Origin: Actinomycetota bacterium
GTDB taxonomy: Bacteria > Actinomycetota > Thermoleophilia > Gaiellales > Gaiellaceae
Assembly: GCA_013694685.1 (NCBI GenBank)
Contig: JACDBY010000440.1
Location: 1-6,408, forward strand
Length of the DNA stretch: 6,408 nucleotides
Reading direction: 5' to 3'
Part shown: in pieces, positions 1 through 5,874 of the stretch
How positions within the stretch are numbered: the first letter of the stretch is position 1
How the letters are laid out: each line of letters opens with the position of its first letter
Translations under genes and position numbers: made by a program
Notes under the pieces: model-generated
What the model saw: the letters and a program-made list of their open reading frames with translations, nothing else
Told to the model about the DNA's origin: nothing
The model's database searches: none

Positions 1-15
1 GCCACGTCCGCCCCG

Positions 16-1014
16 TCAGCCGGTGTCGCGCTCGGCCGCGACGAACGCGGCCACGATCGCGCCGGTGATCTCAGCCATCGGCAGGTCGGTCGAGAACCCG
101 GCGGCTCGACGATGCCCGCCGCCGCCGAATGCGCGCGCGATGGCGGACACGTCGACACCGCCGGGCCTGGAGCGAAGTGAGCCCTTCCGCGCTGTGGCCG
201 CACCGTTCGGCAGCTCGCGGACGAGGGCGACGAGCTCGGCGCCGTCGGCTGCGCGCAGGTAGTCGATGATCCCTTCGGAGGAGGGCTCGGCCGCACCCGT
301 GTCCTCGAAGTCGTCGCGGACGAGCTCGGAGACGACGATCCGGCCCTCGACGAGCGTCACCGCCCGCTCGAGTGCCCGCGCTAGCAGCTTGAGCCGGGGA
401 AGCGGCGTCGACTCGTAGACCTCGACGAAGACCTTGCTCGGATCGGCGCCCGCCTCGACGAGCTCGGCAGCCAGGCGGAGCGCCTTCGCGGAGGTGTTTG
501 AGTACTGGAACCGCCCGGTGTCTGTGACGAGCCCGACATAGAGCGCCTCCGCGATCGCCGGCGATGTCCCGAGCGAGAGGGCGTCGAAGACGTCCGCCAG
601 CACCTCGGCCGTCGACGACGCGTCCTCGACGACGAGGTTCACCGCCCCGAAGCGCGTGTTGTCGTGGTGGTGGTCGATGTTGACGATGCTCGTGGCGCGG
701 TCGACGAGGGCCGTCTCGACGATCCGGCTCGCCTGCGCGCAGTCGACCGCGACGAGCACGCGCTCGGCGGCGTCCGCCGGCGCGGCGCGGACGAGGCCGT
801 GGGTCGCGAGGCCCAGGAAGCCGAACTCCTCGGGAAGCGGCGTCGAGCCACCGAGGCTCATGACGGAGTCCTTGCCGAGCTCGAGGAGCGCCAGGTGGAG
901 CGCGAGCAACGAGCCGATCGCGTCGCCGTCCGGGTTGTCGTGCGAGGTGACGACGAACCGGGTCGCGCCGGAGAGCGCCTCCACGACGGCGTCGAGGTCA
1001 GGGCGTGCGGTCAT
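16..1014 (-). CDS. nrnA: DHH-family nanoRNase / pAp phosphatase (NrnA-like)
   Basis: This 332-residue DHH/DHHA1 phosphoesterase most likely degrades 2-5 nt RNA fragments and dephosphorylates 3'-phosphoadenosine 5'-phosphate, as NrnA homologues do. The DHH domain carries the metal-binding motifs SHDNPDGDAIGS (24-35), AVDCAQ (89-94), NIDHHHDN (112-119) and GLVTDTGRFQYSN (161-173), which includes the conserved Asp165. The C-terminal substrate-binding DHHA1 domain ends with the diagnostic FGGGGHRRAAGF (296-307). All catalytic residues I can check are intact and the length is typical. The ATG at 1014 lies inside the rbfA end, so coupled translation is likely. Position between rbfA and (expected) truB is common in actinobacteria and other Gram-positives. 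The exact substrate preference, RNA or pAp, cannot be told from sequence. Confidence 0.94.
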   Translation of the reverse strand: MTARPDLDAVVEALSGATRFVVTSHDNPDGDAIGSLLALHLALLELGKDSVMSLGGSTPLPEEFGFLGLATHGLVRAAPADAAERVLVAVDCAQASRIVETALVDRATSIVNIDHHHDNTRFGAVNLVVEDASSTAEVLADVFDALSLGTSPAIAEALYVGLVTDTGRFQYSNTSAKALRLAAELVEAGADPSKVFVEVYESTPLPRLKLLARALERAVTLVEGRIVVSELVRDDFEDTGAAEPSSEGIIDYLRAADGAELVALVRELPNGAATARKGSLRSRPGGVDVSAIARAFGGGGHRRAAGFSTDLPMAEITGAIVAAFVAAERDTG

Positions 1015-1378
1015 CGTCCTCGGCCTCGGGCTCGTCGGGCGGGGTCAGCTCGTCGATCAGGTGCGTCATCCGGACGCCGTGCGCGACGGCGCGGTCGTGT
1101 ACGAACTCGAGGTGCGGCGTGCGGCGCAGCTTCAGGTCGCGATTGATGCGGGCCTGTAGGACACCCGACGCACCCTCGAGCGCGGCGAGCGTCTGCTCGC
1201 GCTGCCTATCCGACCCGAAGACGCTGAGCCAGACCTTCGCGTGATCGAGGTCTCGGGTCGTCTCAACGGCGGTGACGGTGACGAACCCGATGCGGGGATC
1301 CTTGAGGGTCGGGATCGTCTCGGAGAGCACTTGCTTCACCGCCTCGTCGACGCGCCGCATGCGCTCCGGACGCGTCAT
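998..1378 (-). CDS. rbfA: 30S ribosome-binding factor RbfA
   Basis: RbfA binds the 30S subunit and is needed for late 16S rRNA maturation, especially in the cold. The 126-residue product shows TRPERMRRVDEAVKQVL (2-18), the KDPRIGFVTVTAVETTRDL segment (26-44), AKVWLSVF (47-54) and the KH-like kink EGASGVLQARI (68-78). In this family Ala-x-Gly (residues 70-72) replaces the GxxG of ordinary KH domains. RTPHLEFVHD (86-95) closes the fold, and an acidic tail ends the protein. I chose the ATG at 1378 because RbfA proteins usually begin with a short R-P-x-R-V motif. A GTG at 1393 is in frame but adds residues encoded by the vapC scar. No good Shine-Dalgarno precedes either. Its end overlaps the nrnA start by 17 bases. 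Confidence 0.95.
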   Translation of the reverse strand: MTRPERMRRVDEAVKQVLSETIPTLKDPRIGFVTVTAVETTRDLDHAKVWLSVFGSDRQREQTLAALEGASGVLQARINRDLKLRRTPHLEFVHDRAVAHGVRMTHLIDELTPPDEPEAEDDDRTP

Positions 1379-1491
1379 CCGACAGGTACGCACTCGAGCG
1401 GGGTATGGAGTGCGTCACGCCGGCGCAGGTGCACCGTGCTTCCCGTCGAGCGCTGCAGCTCGACCCAGCCTGAAGTATCGAGCACGATCAC
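1375..1491 (-). pseudogene. truncated vapC (PIN-domain toxin) N-terminal remnant
   Basis: A GTG at 1491 overlaps the vapB stop by 4 bases (GTGA), the usual vapB-vapC junction. It opens a 38-codon frame reading MIVLDTSGWVELQRSTGSTV followed by HLRRRDAL. This is the start of a PIN-domain toxin: first strand, the metal-binding Asp in LDTS (residue 5), the conserved Trp, and the first helix. Similarity fades after about residue 28. The frame then runs through HTPLECVPVG and stops at a TGA that overlaps the rbfA ATG. Full VapC proteins are about 130 residues, so roughly 100 codons and the remaining acidic catalytic residues are missing. It cannot be an active RNase. The shape suggests an internal deletion that fused the toxin start to the rbfA upstream region. 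The frame is too short for certainty, but its position after vapB makes the identity convincing. Confidence 0.72.
1388..1415 (-). promoter_or_regulatory. 8-bp hairpin just upstream of rbfA
   Basis: On the minus strand ACGCACTC (1408-1415) pairs perfectly with GAGTGCGT (1388-1395) around a 12-base loop. The stem ends nine bases before the rbfA ATG at 1378, where a ribosome site would be expected and none is visible. It lies at the end of the vapC remnant, around the point where toxin similarity stops. It may affect rbfA translation or be a scar of the rearrangement. It could also be chance in GC-rich sequence. Confidence 0.4.
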
Positions 1492-1700
1492 AGGGTCGAC
1501 ACCGGCTCGTCGCGCAGGGTCCCCCCATCGGCTGCCCAACCCCTTTCCTCGAGACCGCGAGCCTGACCGTGAGGATCATCGCTCGCTGCGAGGGTCATCC
1601 GGAGCGCGAACTCGATCGCCTCTCGCTTCGTCCGCAGACCGTAGAGCTGTATGACGCGCGTGAGCAGGCGCTCGTCGACGACCACATTCGTACGAGCCAT
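1488..1700 (-). CDS. vapB: VapB-type antitoxin (DUF2191/VapB family)
   Basis: The 70-residue product begins MARTNVVVDERLL and continues YGLRTKREAIEFALRMTL (20-37), the strand plus helix-turn-helix pattern of ribbon-helix-helix VapB antitoxins. Its C-terminal LEERGWAADGGTLRDEP resembles the toxin-binding tail of the family, in which a Gly-Trp pair followed by an acidic patch is common. It therefore looks complete. In intact pairs such a protein binds its own promoter and neutralises a PIN-domain RNase. I chose the ATG at 1700 on family similarity; an in-frame ATG at 1709 would add three residues. GGAG is only one base from the chosen ATG, so the ribosome site is poor for either choice. Codons such as ATA (Ile) and AGG (Arg) stand out against its neighbours and suggest acquisition. 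Its partner, overlapping by 4 bases, is truncated. Confidence 0.82.
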   Translation of the reverse strand: MARTNVVVDERLLTRVIQLYGLRTKREAIEFALRMTLAASDDPHGQARGLEERGWAADGGTLRDEPVSTL

Positions 1701-1712
1701 ACTCCACATTAT

Positions 1713-2021
1713 TCAGTCGCCAGGCTGATGGAGCTGTCGGTCGCAGCGCACGACCTCGAATGCCTGGCCCCACAGCCACCGCTCTGCCTCGTCGAGGAGT
1801 CGCACTGCCTCCCCCGCCTCGCGCGTGACGCACGCCAGCGTCAGGCCCGCACGCTGCCACGTGTCGTGATGCGCGACCTCCGAGATCGAGCAGCCCGTGC
1901 GATTGACGAGCTGCTGCTTCACCGACCGCAGGTGCGTTCGTTTCTCCTTGAGGGAATGGCTCTCAGGGAAGTGGAGCTCGAAGCTGAGGATGCCGACGAA
2001 GCCCGTCGTCACAGGCGCCAT
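1713..2021 (-). CDS. ylxP: YlxP-like DUF503 protein
   Basis: This 102-residue protein belongs to the DUF503/YlxP family, small cytoplasmic proteins of undetermined biochemical role encoded between infB and rbfA in many bacteria. The family features visible are the first strand GFVGILSFELHFPE (7-20), the signature SHSLKEKRTHLRSVKQQL (21-38), ISEVAHHDTWQRAGL (46-60) and the closing helix and strand (AVRLLDEAERWL, then FEVV). The ATG at 2021 places the conserved core at the expected distance; a GTG three codons later is possible. No Shine-Dalgarno is visible, because the sequence directly upstream is the arm of the inverted repeat, one base away. The next gene, vapB, starts 12 bases after its stop. 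A role in ribosome biogenesis or translation is inferred from gene neighbourhood only. Confidence 0.92.
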   Translation of the reverse strand: MAPVTTGFVGILSFELHFPESHSLKEKRTHLRSVKQQLVNRTGCSISEVAHHDTWQRAGLTLACVTREAGEAVRLLDEAERWLWGQAFEVVRCDRQLHQPGD

Positions 2022-2022
2022 C

Positions 2023-2093
2023 GTAGGGGCCGGACCTGTCCGGCCTATCCCGCCACGGTCGTTGCCGGCGGGCCGGACAGGTCCGGCTCCTAC
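2023..2093. repeat. REPIN-like element: two inverted GTAG-headed palindromes
   Basis: Two 23-base arms (2023-2045 and 2071-2093) are inverse copies of each other with a single mismatch, GTAGGGGCC against GTAGGAGCC, around a 25-base spacer. Each arm is a GTAG-type head followed by GGCCGGACCTGTCCGGCC, itself a palindrome with a 2-base centre. GTAG/GGAG tetranucleotides 5' of a palindrome are the hallmark of REP sequences moved by RAYT transposases, and two REPs in inverted order with heads outward make a REPIN. A short CCCGCC/GGCGGG pair in the spacer could extend the folded stem. The element fills nearly the whole infB-ylxP gap. No T-run follows on the minus strand, so an intrinsic terminator is unlikely. 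Assignment to the REP class rests on structure alone, since only one copy is in the window. Confidence 0.7.
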
Positions 2094-4075
2094 GAGCTCG
2101 CAGCCGTCTCGGCGGAGCTCGCCGACGCGGCCGGCGTGTCGAGATCGGTGCGCTCGACCTCGCGCGTCTCGAACACCTCGAGGACGTCGCCTTCCTTCAC
2201 GTCGTTGAAGCCGTCGAGCAGGATCCCGCACTCGAATCCCTCGTTGACCTCGCGCGCGTCGTCCTTGAACCGCTTGAGCTGCGAGATCGACGTCTCGTGG
2301 ATCACCGTGCCGTCGCGGACGACCCGCACGTTGGCGTTGCGGCGCACGGTTCCGTTCGTGACCATGCAGCCAGCGATCGTCCCGAGCCGGGAGACCTTGA
2401 AGAGCGCCCGGACCTCCGCCTCGCCCAGGATCTCCTCGGTCGTGACGGGCGAGAGCATCCCGACGAGCGCCTGCTCGATCTCCTGCGTCAGCTGGTAGAT
2501 GACGCGGTAGGTGCGGATGTCGACACCCTCGCGCTCGGCGAGCTGCCGCGCCTCTGCGCTCGGCCTCACGTTGAAGCCCACCACGAGCGCGGTCGAGGCC
2601 GATGCGAGATAGATGTCGTTCTCGGTGATCCCCCCGACGCCCGTGTGGATCACGTTGACGCGAACCTCGGGGTGCTGGATCTTTCCGAGCTCGCCGACGA
2701 GAGCCTCGATGGAGCCCTGGACGTCGCCCTTGAGGACGACGTTGAGATCCTGGACGGCGCCTGTCTGCATCCGGTCGAAGAGCGTCTCGAGCGAGACACC
2801 GGCCGACACCGAGCGTTGGGCGAGCTGCTCCCGGCGGAGCCGTTCGGCGCGCTTCTCGGCGATGTCCTTCGCCTGGCGCTCGTGCTCGACGACGCGCGCG
2901 AGCTCGCCGGCGGGCGGCGGGGTGTTGAAGCCGAGGATCTCGACCGGCTCGCCCGGCCGCGCCTCCAGCACCTTGTCGCCGCGGTAGTCGTAGAGCGCGC
3001 GAACCTTGCCCGAGGCGTCGCCGGCGACGATCGCATCGCCGACACGCAGCGTGCCGCGCTGGACGAGCATCGTCGCGACCGCGCCGCGTCCGACGTCGAG
3101 CCGGGACTCGACGATGGGTCCGGATGCCTCCGCCTTCGCGTTCGCGCGGAGGTCGAGCTCGGCGTCCGCGACGAGCAGGATCTTCTCTAGCAGCTCGTCG
3201 AGATTCGTGTGCTCCCTCGCTGAGACCGCCGCGAACTGGGTCTCACCGCCCCAGTCCTCCGGCTGGAGACCTTCGGCCGCGAGCTCCGTCTTGACCCGGT
3301 CGGTGTTGGCGTTGGCGACGTCGATCTTGTTGATCGCGACGACGATCGGCACCTCGGCCGCGCGCGCGTGGTTGATCGACTCCTTCGTCTGCGGCATGAC
3401 GCCGTCGTCGGCGGCGACGACGAGGACGGCGATGTCGGTGACCTTCGCCCCTCGCGCGCGCATCGCGGTGAACGCCTCATGACCCGGCGTGTCCAGGAAC
3501 GTCAGCTTGCGGCCGTCGACCTCGGTCTGGTACGCGCCGATGTGCTGCGTGATCCCGCCGGCCTCGGTCTCGACGACGGCCGCCGAGCGGATCGCGTCGA
3601 GCAGCGTCGTCTTGCCGTGGTCGACGTGACCCATGATCGTGACGACCGGCGGTCTGGCCGAGAGATCGGCCTCGGCGTCGTCGACGACCTCGACCTCCTC
3701 CTCGTCCGCGGCATGCTTGATCGTCACCACACGACCGACCTCGGACGCGATCAGCTCGACCTCGTCGTCGGCGAGGCTCTGCGTCGCCGTCCGCATCTGG
3801 CCGAGTCCCATCAGCGTCTTGATGATTTGCGCCATCGGGATCCCGAGCGCCGCGGAAAGGTCCTTGACCGTGACGCCGGACTCGACGGTGACCGGGCCGG
3901 TCGGAGCAGGTGCTGCCGGCTGGCGCGGCGTGACCGGGCCTGTGCGCTCGCGCGCGGCACGTGCGTCGCGTCCGCGGACGTTACCGCCCTCGATCACGAC
4001 GCGGCGCCGGCGGCCACCCGGGCCACCACCGCGCGGGCGGATCGGGCGATTCGGCTTGTTCGGTCCGTCAGCCAT
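2090..4075 (-). CDS. infB: translation initiation factor IF-2
   Basis: IF-2 is the GTPase that places initiator fMet-tRNA on the 30S subunit and promotes 50S joining. The 661-residue product has an Arg/Gly/Pro-rich N-terminus (1-60), an IF2-N domain (about 62-120) and the G domain. The G-domain motifs are G1 GHVDHGKT (149-156), G2 GGITQHIG (173-180), G3 DTPGHE with the catalytic His (195-200), G4 NKID (249-252) and G5 SAR (285-287). Domain II (about 320-390), domain 3 (about 430-505, VLKGDVQGSIEAL and IHTGVGGITENDI) and the tRNA-binding C2 domain (about 555-640) follow. It is much shorter than typical high-GC actinobacterial IF-2 because the N-terminal low-complexity region is short. The final ~20 residues form a Ser/Ala/Thr tail outside the conserved fold. 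The ATG sits in the end of ylxR with no clear ribosome site, suggesting coupled translation. The TAG stop lies in the GTAG head of the inverted repeat at 2023-2093. Confidence 0.99.
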   Translation of the reverse strand: MADGPNKPNRPIRPRGGGPGGRRRRVVIEGGNVRGRDARAARERTGPVTPRQPAAPAPTGPVTVESGVTVKDLSAALGIPMAQIIKTLMGLGQMRTATQSLADDEVELIASEVGRVVTIKHAADEEEVEVVDDAEADLSARPPVVTIMGHVDHGKTTLLDAIRSAAVVETEAGGITQHIGAYQTEVDGRKLTFLDTPGHEAFTAMRARGAKVTDIAVLVVAADDGVMPQTKESINHARAAEVPIVVAINKIDVANANTDRVKTELAAEGLQPEDWGGETQFAAVSAREHTNLDELLEKILLVADAELDLRANAKAEASGPIVESRLDVGRGAVATMLVQRGTLRVGDAIVAGDASGKVRALYDYRGDKVLEARPGEPVEILGFNTPPPAGELARVVEHERQAKDIAEKRAERLRREQLAQRSVSAGVSLETLFDRMQTGAVQDLNVVLKGDVQGSIEALVGELGKIQHPEVRVNVIHTGVGGITENDIYLASASTALVVGFNVRPSAEARQLAEREGVDIRTYRVIYQLTQEIEQALVGMLSPVTTEEILGEAEVRALFKVSRLGTIAGCMVTNGTVRRNANVRVVRDGTVIHETSISQLKRFKDDAREVNEGFECGILLDGFNDVKEGDVLEVFETREVERTDLDTPAASASSAETAASS

Positions 4076-4394
4076 TCGACGCGTCAGTGTAGTGGCGGGG
4101 GATCGACACCGGCTCCCCGAGCGAGCGTGCGAACGCGCGTCGCGCGGCAGCGCGCTCGAAGCATGATTGCGCGGCGGCGCGCTCGAACGCGCGTGCGCGG
4201 CAGACGTAGACGCCGCGGCCCGGCAGGGTGCGACCCGACGTCAGGACGCCGTCCAGGCTCGCGAAGCGGTCGAGCGCGTCCTTCGGCGCGCGGCGGCCGC
4301 ACCCGACGCAGGTTCGTGTCGGATTGGCCTCACGCGTCGCCGCGCGGCTCCTCGGACGCGGTCTCGAGCAGCTCGTCGAGGTCGGTCGCCGCAT
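4068..4394 (-). CDS. ylxR: YlxR/RnpM family RNA-binding protein (DUF448)
   Basis: The encoded protein (108 residues from this start) is a YlxR-family member. It carries TRTCVGCGRRAPK (residues 26-38) and LPGRGVYVC (57-65), the two cysteine-containing motifs of the family, and ends the domain with RRAFARSL. In Bacillus subtilis this family (RnpM) binds the RNase P RNA and modulates the enzyme; the same role here is inferred from homology. The start is uncertain. No ATG, GTG or TTG lies in frame between the nusA stop and the CVGC motif, so translation must begin inside nusA. The ATG at 4394, with GAGG six bases upstream, is my choice and gives a 65-base overlap; the GTG at 4466 is an alternative. 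The residues before about 25 look like out-of-frame nusA sequence. Residues 70-87 hold a 9-residue tandem duplication. The stop overlaps the infB start by 8 bases. Confidence 0.88.
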   Translation of the reverse strand: MRRPTSTSCSRPRPRSRAATREANPTRTCVGCGRRAPKDALDRFASLDGVLTSGRTLPGRGVYVCRARAFERAAAQSCFERAAARRAFARSLGEPVSIPRHYTDASNG

Positions 4395-5874
4395 CGACGT
4401 CCTCGGCCATCGCGGCCTCGGTCGCGTCGGCGATCGCGGTTGCGGCTGCGACGGCCTCCTCTGCACTCAGATCGCCCGTCGCGAACGCCTCCTCGACGCC
4501 GTCGAGTGCGGCCTCGGCCGCTGCGACGTCGGCTGCGATTGCCTCGGTGGCGGCGGTCTCGATCCCCGTCTCGACCTCGGCGACGGTTGCGACCGCGCCC
4601 GTCGGCGCGGGCTGGGTGGCGAGTGCCTGGTGCGACGGGACGCCGCAGTACTTCGAGCCGGGCAGAGCCGCGTTCGGGCAGCGCTTGCCGTTCGAAAGCT
4701 GCGCGGAGCAGCGACCCGAGAAGTCGCCGTCGCCGTCGTCATCGCCGGCGAAGGCGGCCTCAGCCTCGGCTTGCGCGAACTCGCTGTCCGACTTGATGTC
4801 GACCTTCCAGCCGGTCAGACGCGCGGCGAGGCGAGCGTTCAGGCCCTCCTTGCCGATCGCGAGCGCGAGCTGGTCGTCCGGGACGACGACGGTCGCGTCG
4901 CGACTCTCGTCGTCGATGTAGACCTCCCGGACGCGCGCGGGCGAGAGCGCCTTCGCGACGAACCGCGCCGGCTCCGTGTTCCACGGAATGATGTCGATTT
5001 TCTCGCCCCGGAGCTCCGAGACGACCATGCGCACCCGCGAGCCGCGAGGGCCGACACAAGCGCCGACCGGGTCGACGCCCTGGACGTGCGACTCGACGGC
5101 GATCTTCGACCGGTAGCCGGGCTCGCGGGCGACGCCGCGGATCTCGACCAGGCCGTCGGCGATCTCAGGCACCTCGAGCTCGAAGAGCGCCTCGATCAGC
5201 TGGGGCGCGCGACGGGAGAGGATGACCTGCGGCCCCTTCGTTCCGGAGCGCACCTCGATGATCACGGCCTTGATGCGCGACCCCTGCTCGTAGCGCTCAC
5301 CGTCGACCTGCTCGGAGCGAGGCAGGAGCGCCTCGACCTTGCCGAGGTCGACGAGGACGTTGTTCCGGTCGCCGGCCTGCTGGACGATGCCGGTCACGAC
5401 CTCGCCCTGGCGGTCGACGTACTCCTCGTACATCATCGCGCGCTCCGCTTCGCGGATCCGCTGCTGGATGACCTGCTTCGCGGTCATCGCGGCGATCCGG
5501 CCGAAGTCGTCGGGCGTCGCGTCGGTACGGTCGATCAGGCCGTCCGGCACCTGGTCCCAGTCGAGATCGAGCTCCTCGTCGACGATCAGCGTGTGCTGCT
5601 TCTCGCCGGTCTCCTCCTCGATCTTCTCGAGGTCATCGATCGCCTTCTCGCGCGCCTCGTCGAGCAGCCGCACCTCGAGGTCGTCCGGGATCTCGATCGC
5701 GAAAACCTTGAACTCGCCCTCGTCGTCGAGCACGACCGTGGCGTGCCGCGCGGCACCGGGCGTCTTCTTGTACGCGGCGAGGAGCGCATCTTCGAGCGCG
5801 GCGATGAGCGTGCCGTTCTCGATCCCCTTCTCCTTCTCGATCGCGCGAATTCCCTCGATGATCTCCTGGCTCAT
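4330..5874 (-). CDS. nusA: transcription termination/antitermination factor NusA, with C-terminal zinc-module extension
   Basis: This 514-residue protein binds RNA polymerase and nascent RNA and controls pausing, termination and antitermination. The N-terminal polymerase-binding domain spans about residues 1-150. It is followed by the S1 domain (about 153-222, RQGEVVTGIVQQ), KH1 (GACVGPRGSRV at 271-281) and KH2 (AIGKEGLNARLA at 339-350, followed by VDI). A core NusA without C-terminal repeats would end near residue 365. Here about 150 more residues follow: an acidic linker, a C-C-C-H motif (Cys389, Cys399, Cys410, His415), and a low-complexity Ala/Glu/Asp-rich helical tail (about 430-510). 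I see no acidic AAR repeats of the proteobacterial type. GGGAG lies just upstream of the ATG, which overlaps the rimP stop. ylxR overlaps its 3' end. The call is certain for the core; the function of the extension is unknown to me. Confidence 0.98.
   Translation of the reverse strand: MSQEIIEGIRAIEKEKGIENGTLIAALEDALLAAYKKTPGAARHATVVLDDEGEFKVFAIEIPDDLEVRLLDEAREKAIDDLEKIEEETGEKQHTLIVDEELDLDWDQVPDGLIDRTDATPDDFGRIAAMTAKQVIQQRIREAERAMMYEEYVDRQGEVVTGIVQQAGDRNNVLVDLGKVEALLPRSEQVDGERYEQGSRIKAVIIEVRSGTKGPQVILSRRAPQLIEALFELEVPEIADGLVEIRGVAREPGYRSKIAVESHVQGVDPVGACVGPRGSRVRMVVSELRGEKIDIIPWNTEPARFVAKALSPARVREVYIDDESRDATVVVPDDQLALAIGKEGLNARLAARLTGWKVDIKSDSEFAQAEAEAAFAGDDDGDGDFSGRCSAQLSNGKRCPNAALPGSKYCGVPSHQALATQPAPTGAVATVAEVETGIETAATEAIAADVAAAEAALDGVEEAFATGDLSAEEAVAAATAIADATEAAMAEDVDAATDLDELLETASEEPRGDA
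4630..4710 (-). other. CCCH zinc-ribbon-like module in the NusA C-terminal extension
   Basis: These codons encode NusA residues 389-415, with Cys389, Cys399, Cys410 and His415 spaced C-x9-C-x10-C-x4-H. Between the cysteines are the segments SNGKRCPNAALPGSKYC. The pattern of a Cys, a polar turn with NGKRC, an ALPGSKYC turn and a final His is what I would expect of a small treble-clef or knuckle-like zinc site. It is flanked by an acidic Gly/Asp linker (GDDDGDGDF) and a Pro/Thr/Ala linker, so it appears to be an independent module. The cysteines and spacing are seen directly; metal binding and nucleic-acid or protein binding are inferred. Confidence 0.6.

Noticed and set aside
1..5. Possible start of the next gene (GTG on the minus strand at 3-5, preceded by GGGGCGGA), where truB would be expected
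   Set aside because: Only five bases are visible, so neither the frame nor the product can be supported.
1376..1491. Frameshifted but otherwise complete vapC
   Set aside because: Only about 110 bases lie between the vapB stop and the rbfA start, so no frame could hold the missing ~100 codons.
2023..2093. Intrinsic terminator after infB
   Set aside because: The stem is strong, but no T-run follows on the minus strand and the ylxP start is one base away. On the plus strand there is no gene ending here. A repeat element explains the paired GTAG heads better.
1272..2498. A 408-codon plus-strand frame crossing rbfA, vapB, ylxP and the end of infB
   Set aside because: It runs antisense through several recognisable genes and the inverted repeat, has no recognisable domain, and has no supporting ribosome site.
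4084..4302. A second 72-codon minus-strand frame inside ylxR
   Set aside because: It is a shifted reading of ylxR with Arg/Pro-rich low-complexity sequence; the conserved cysteine motifs are in the ylxR frame.
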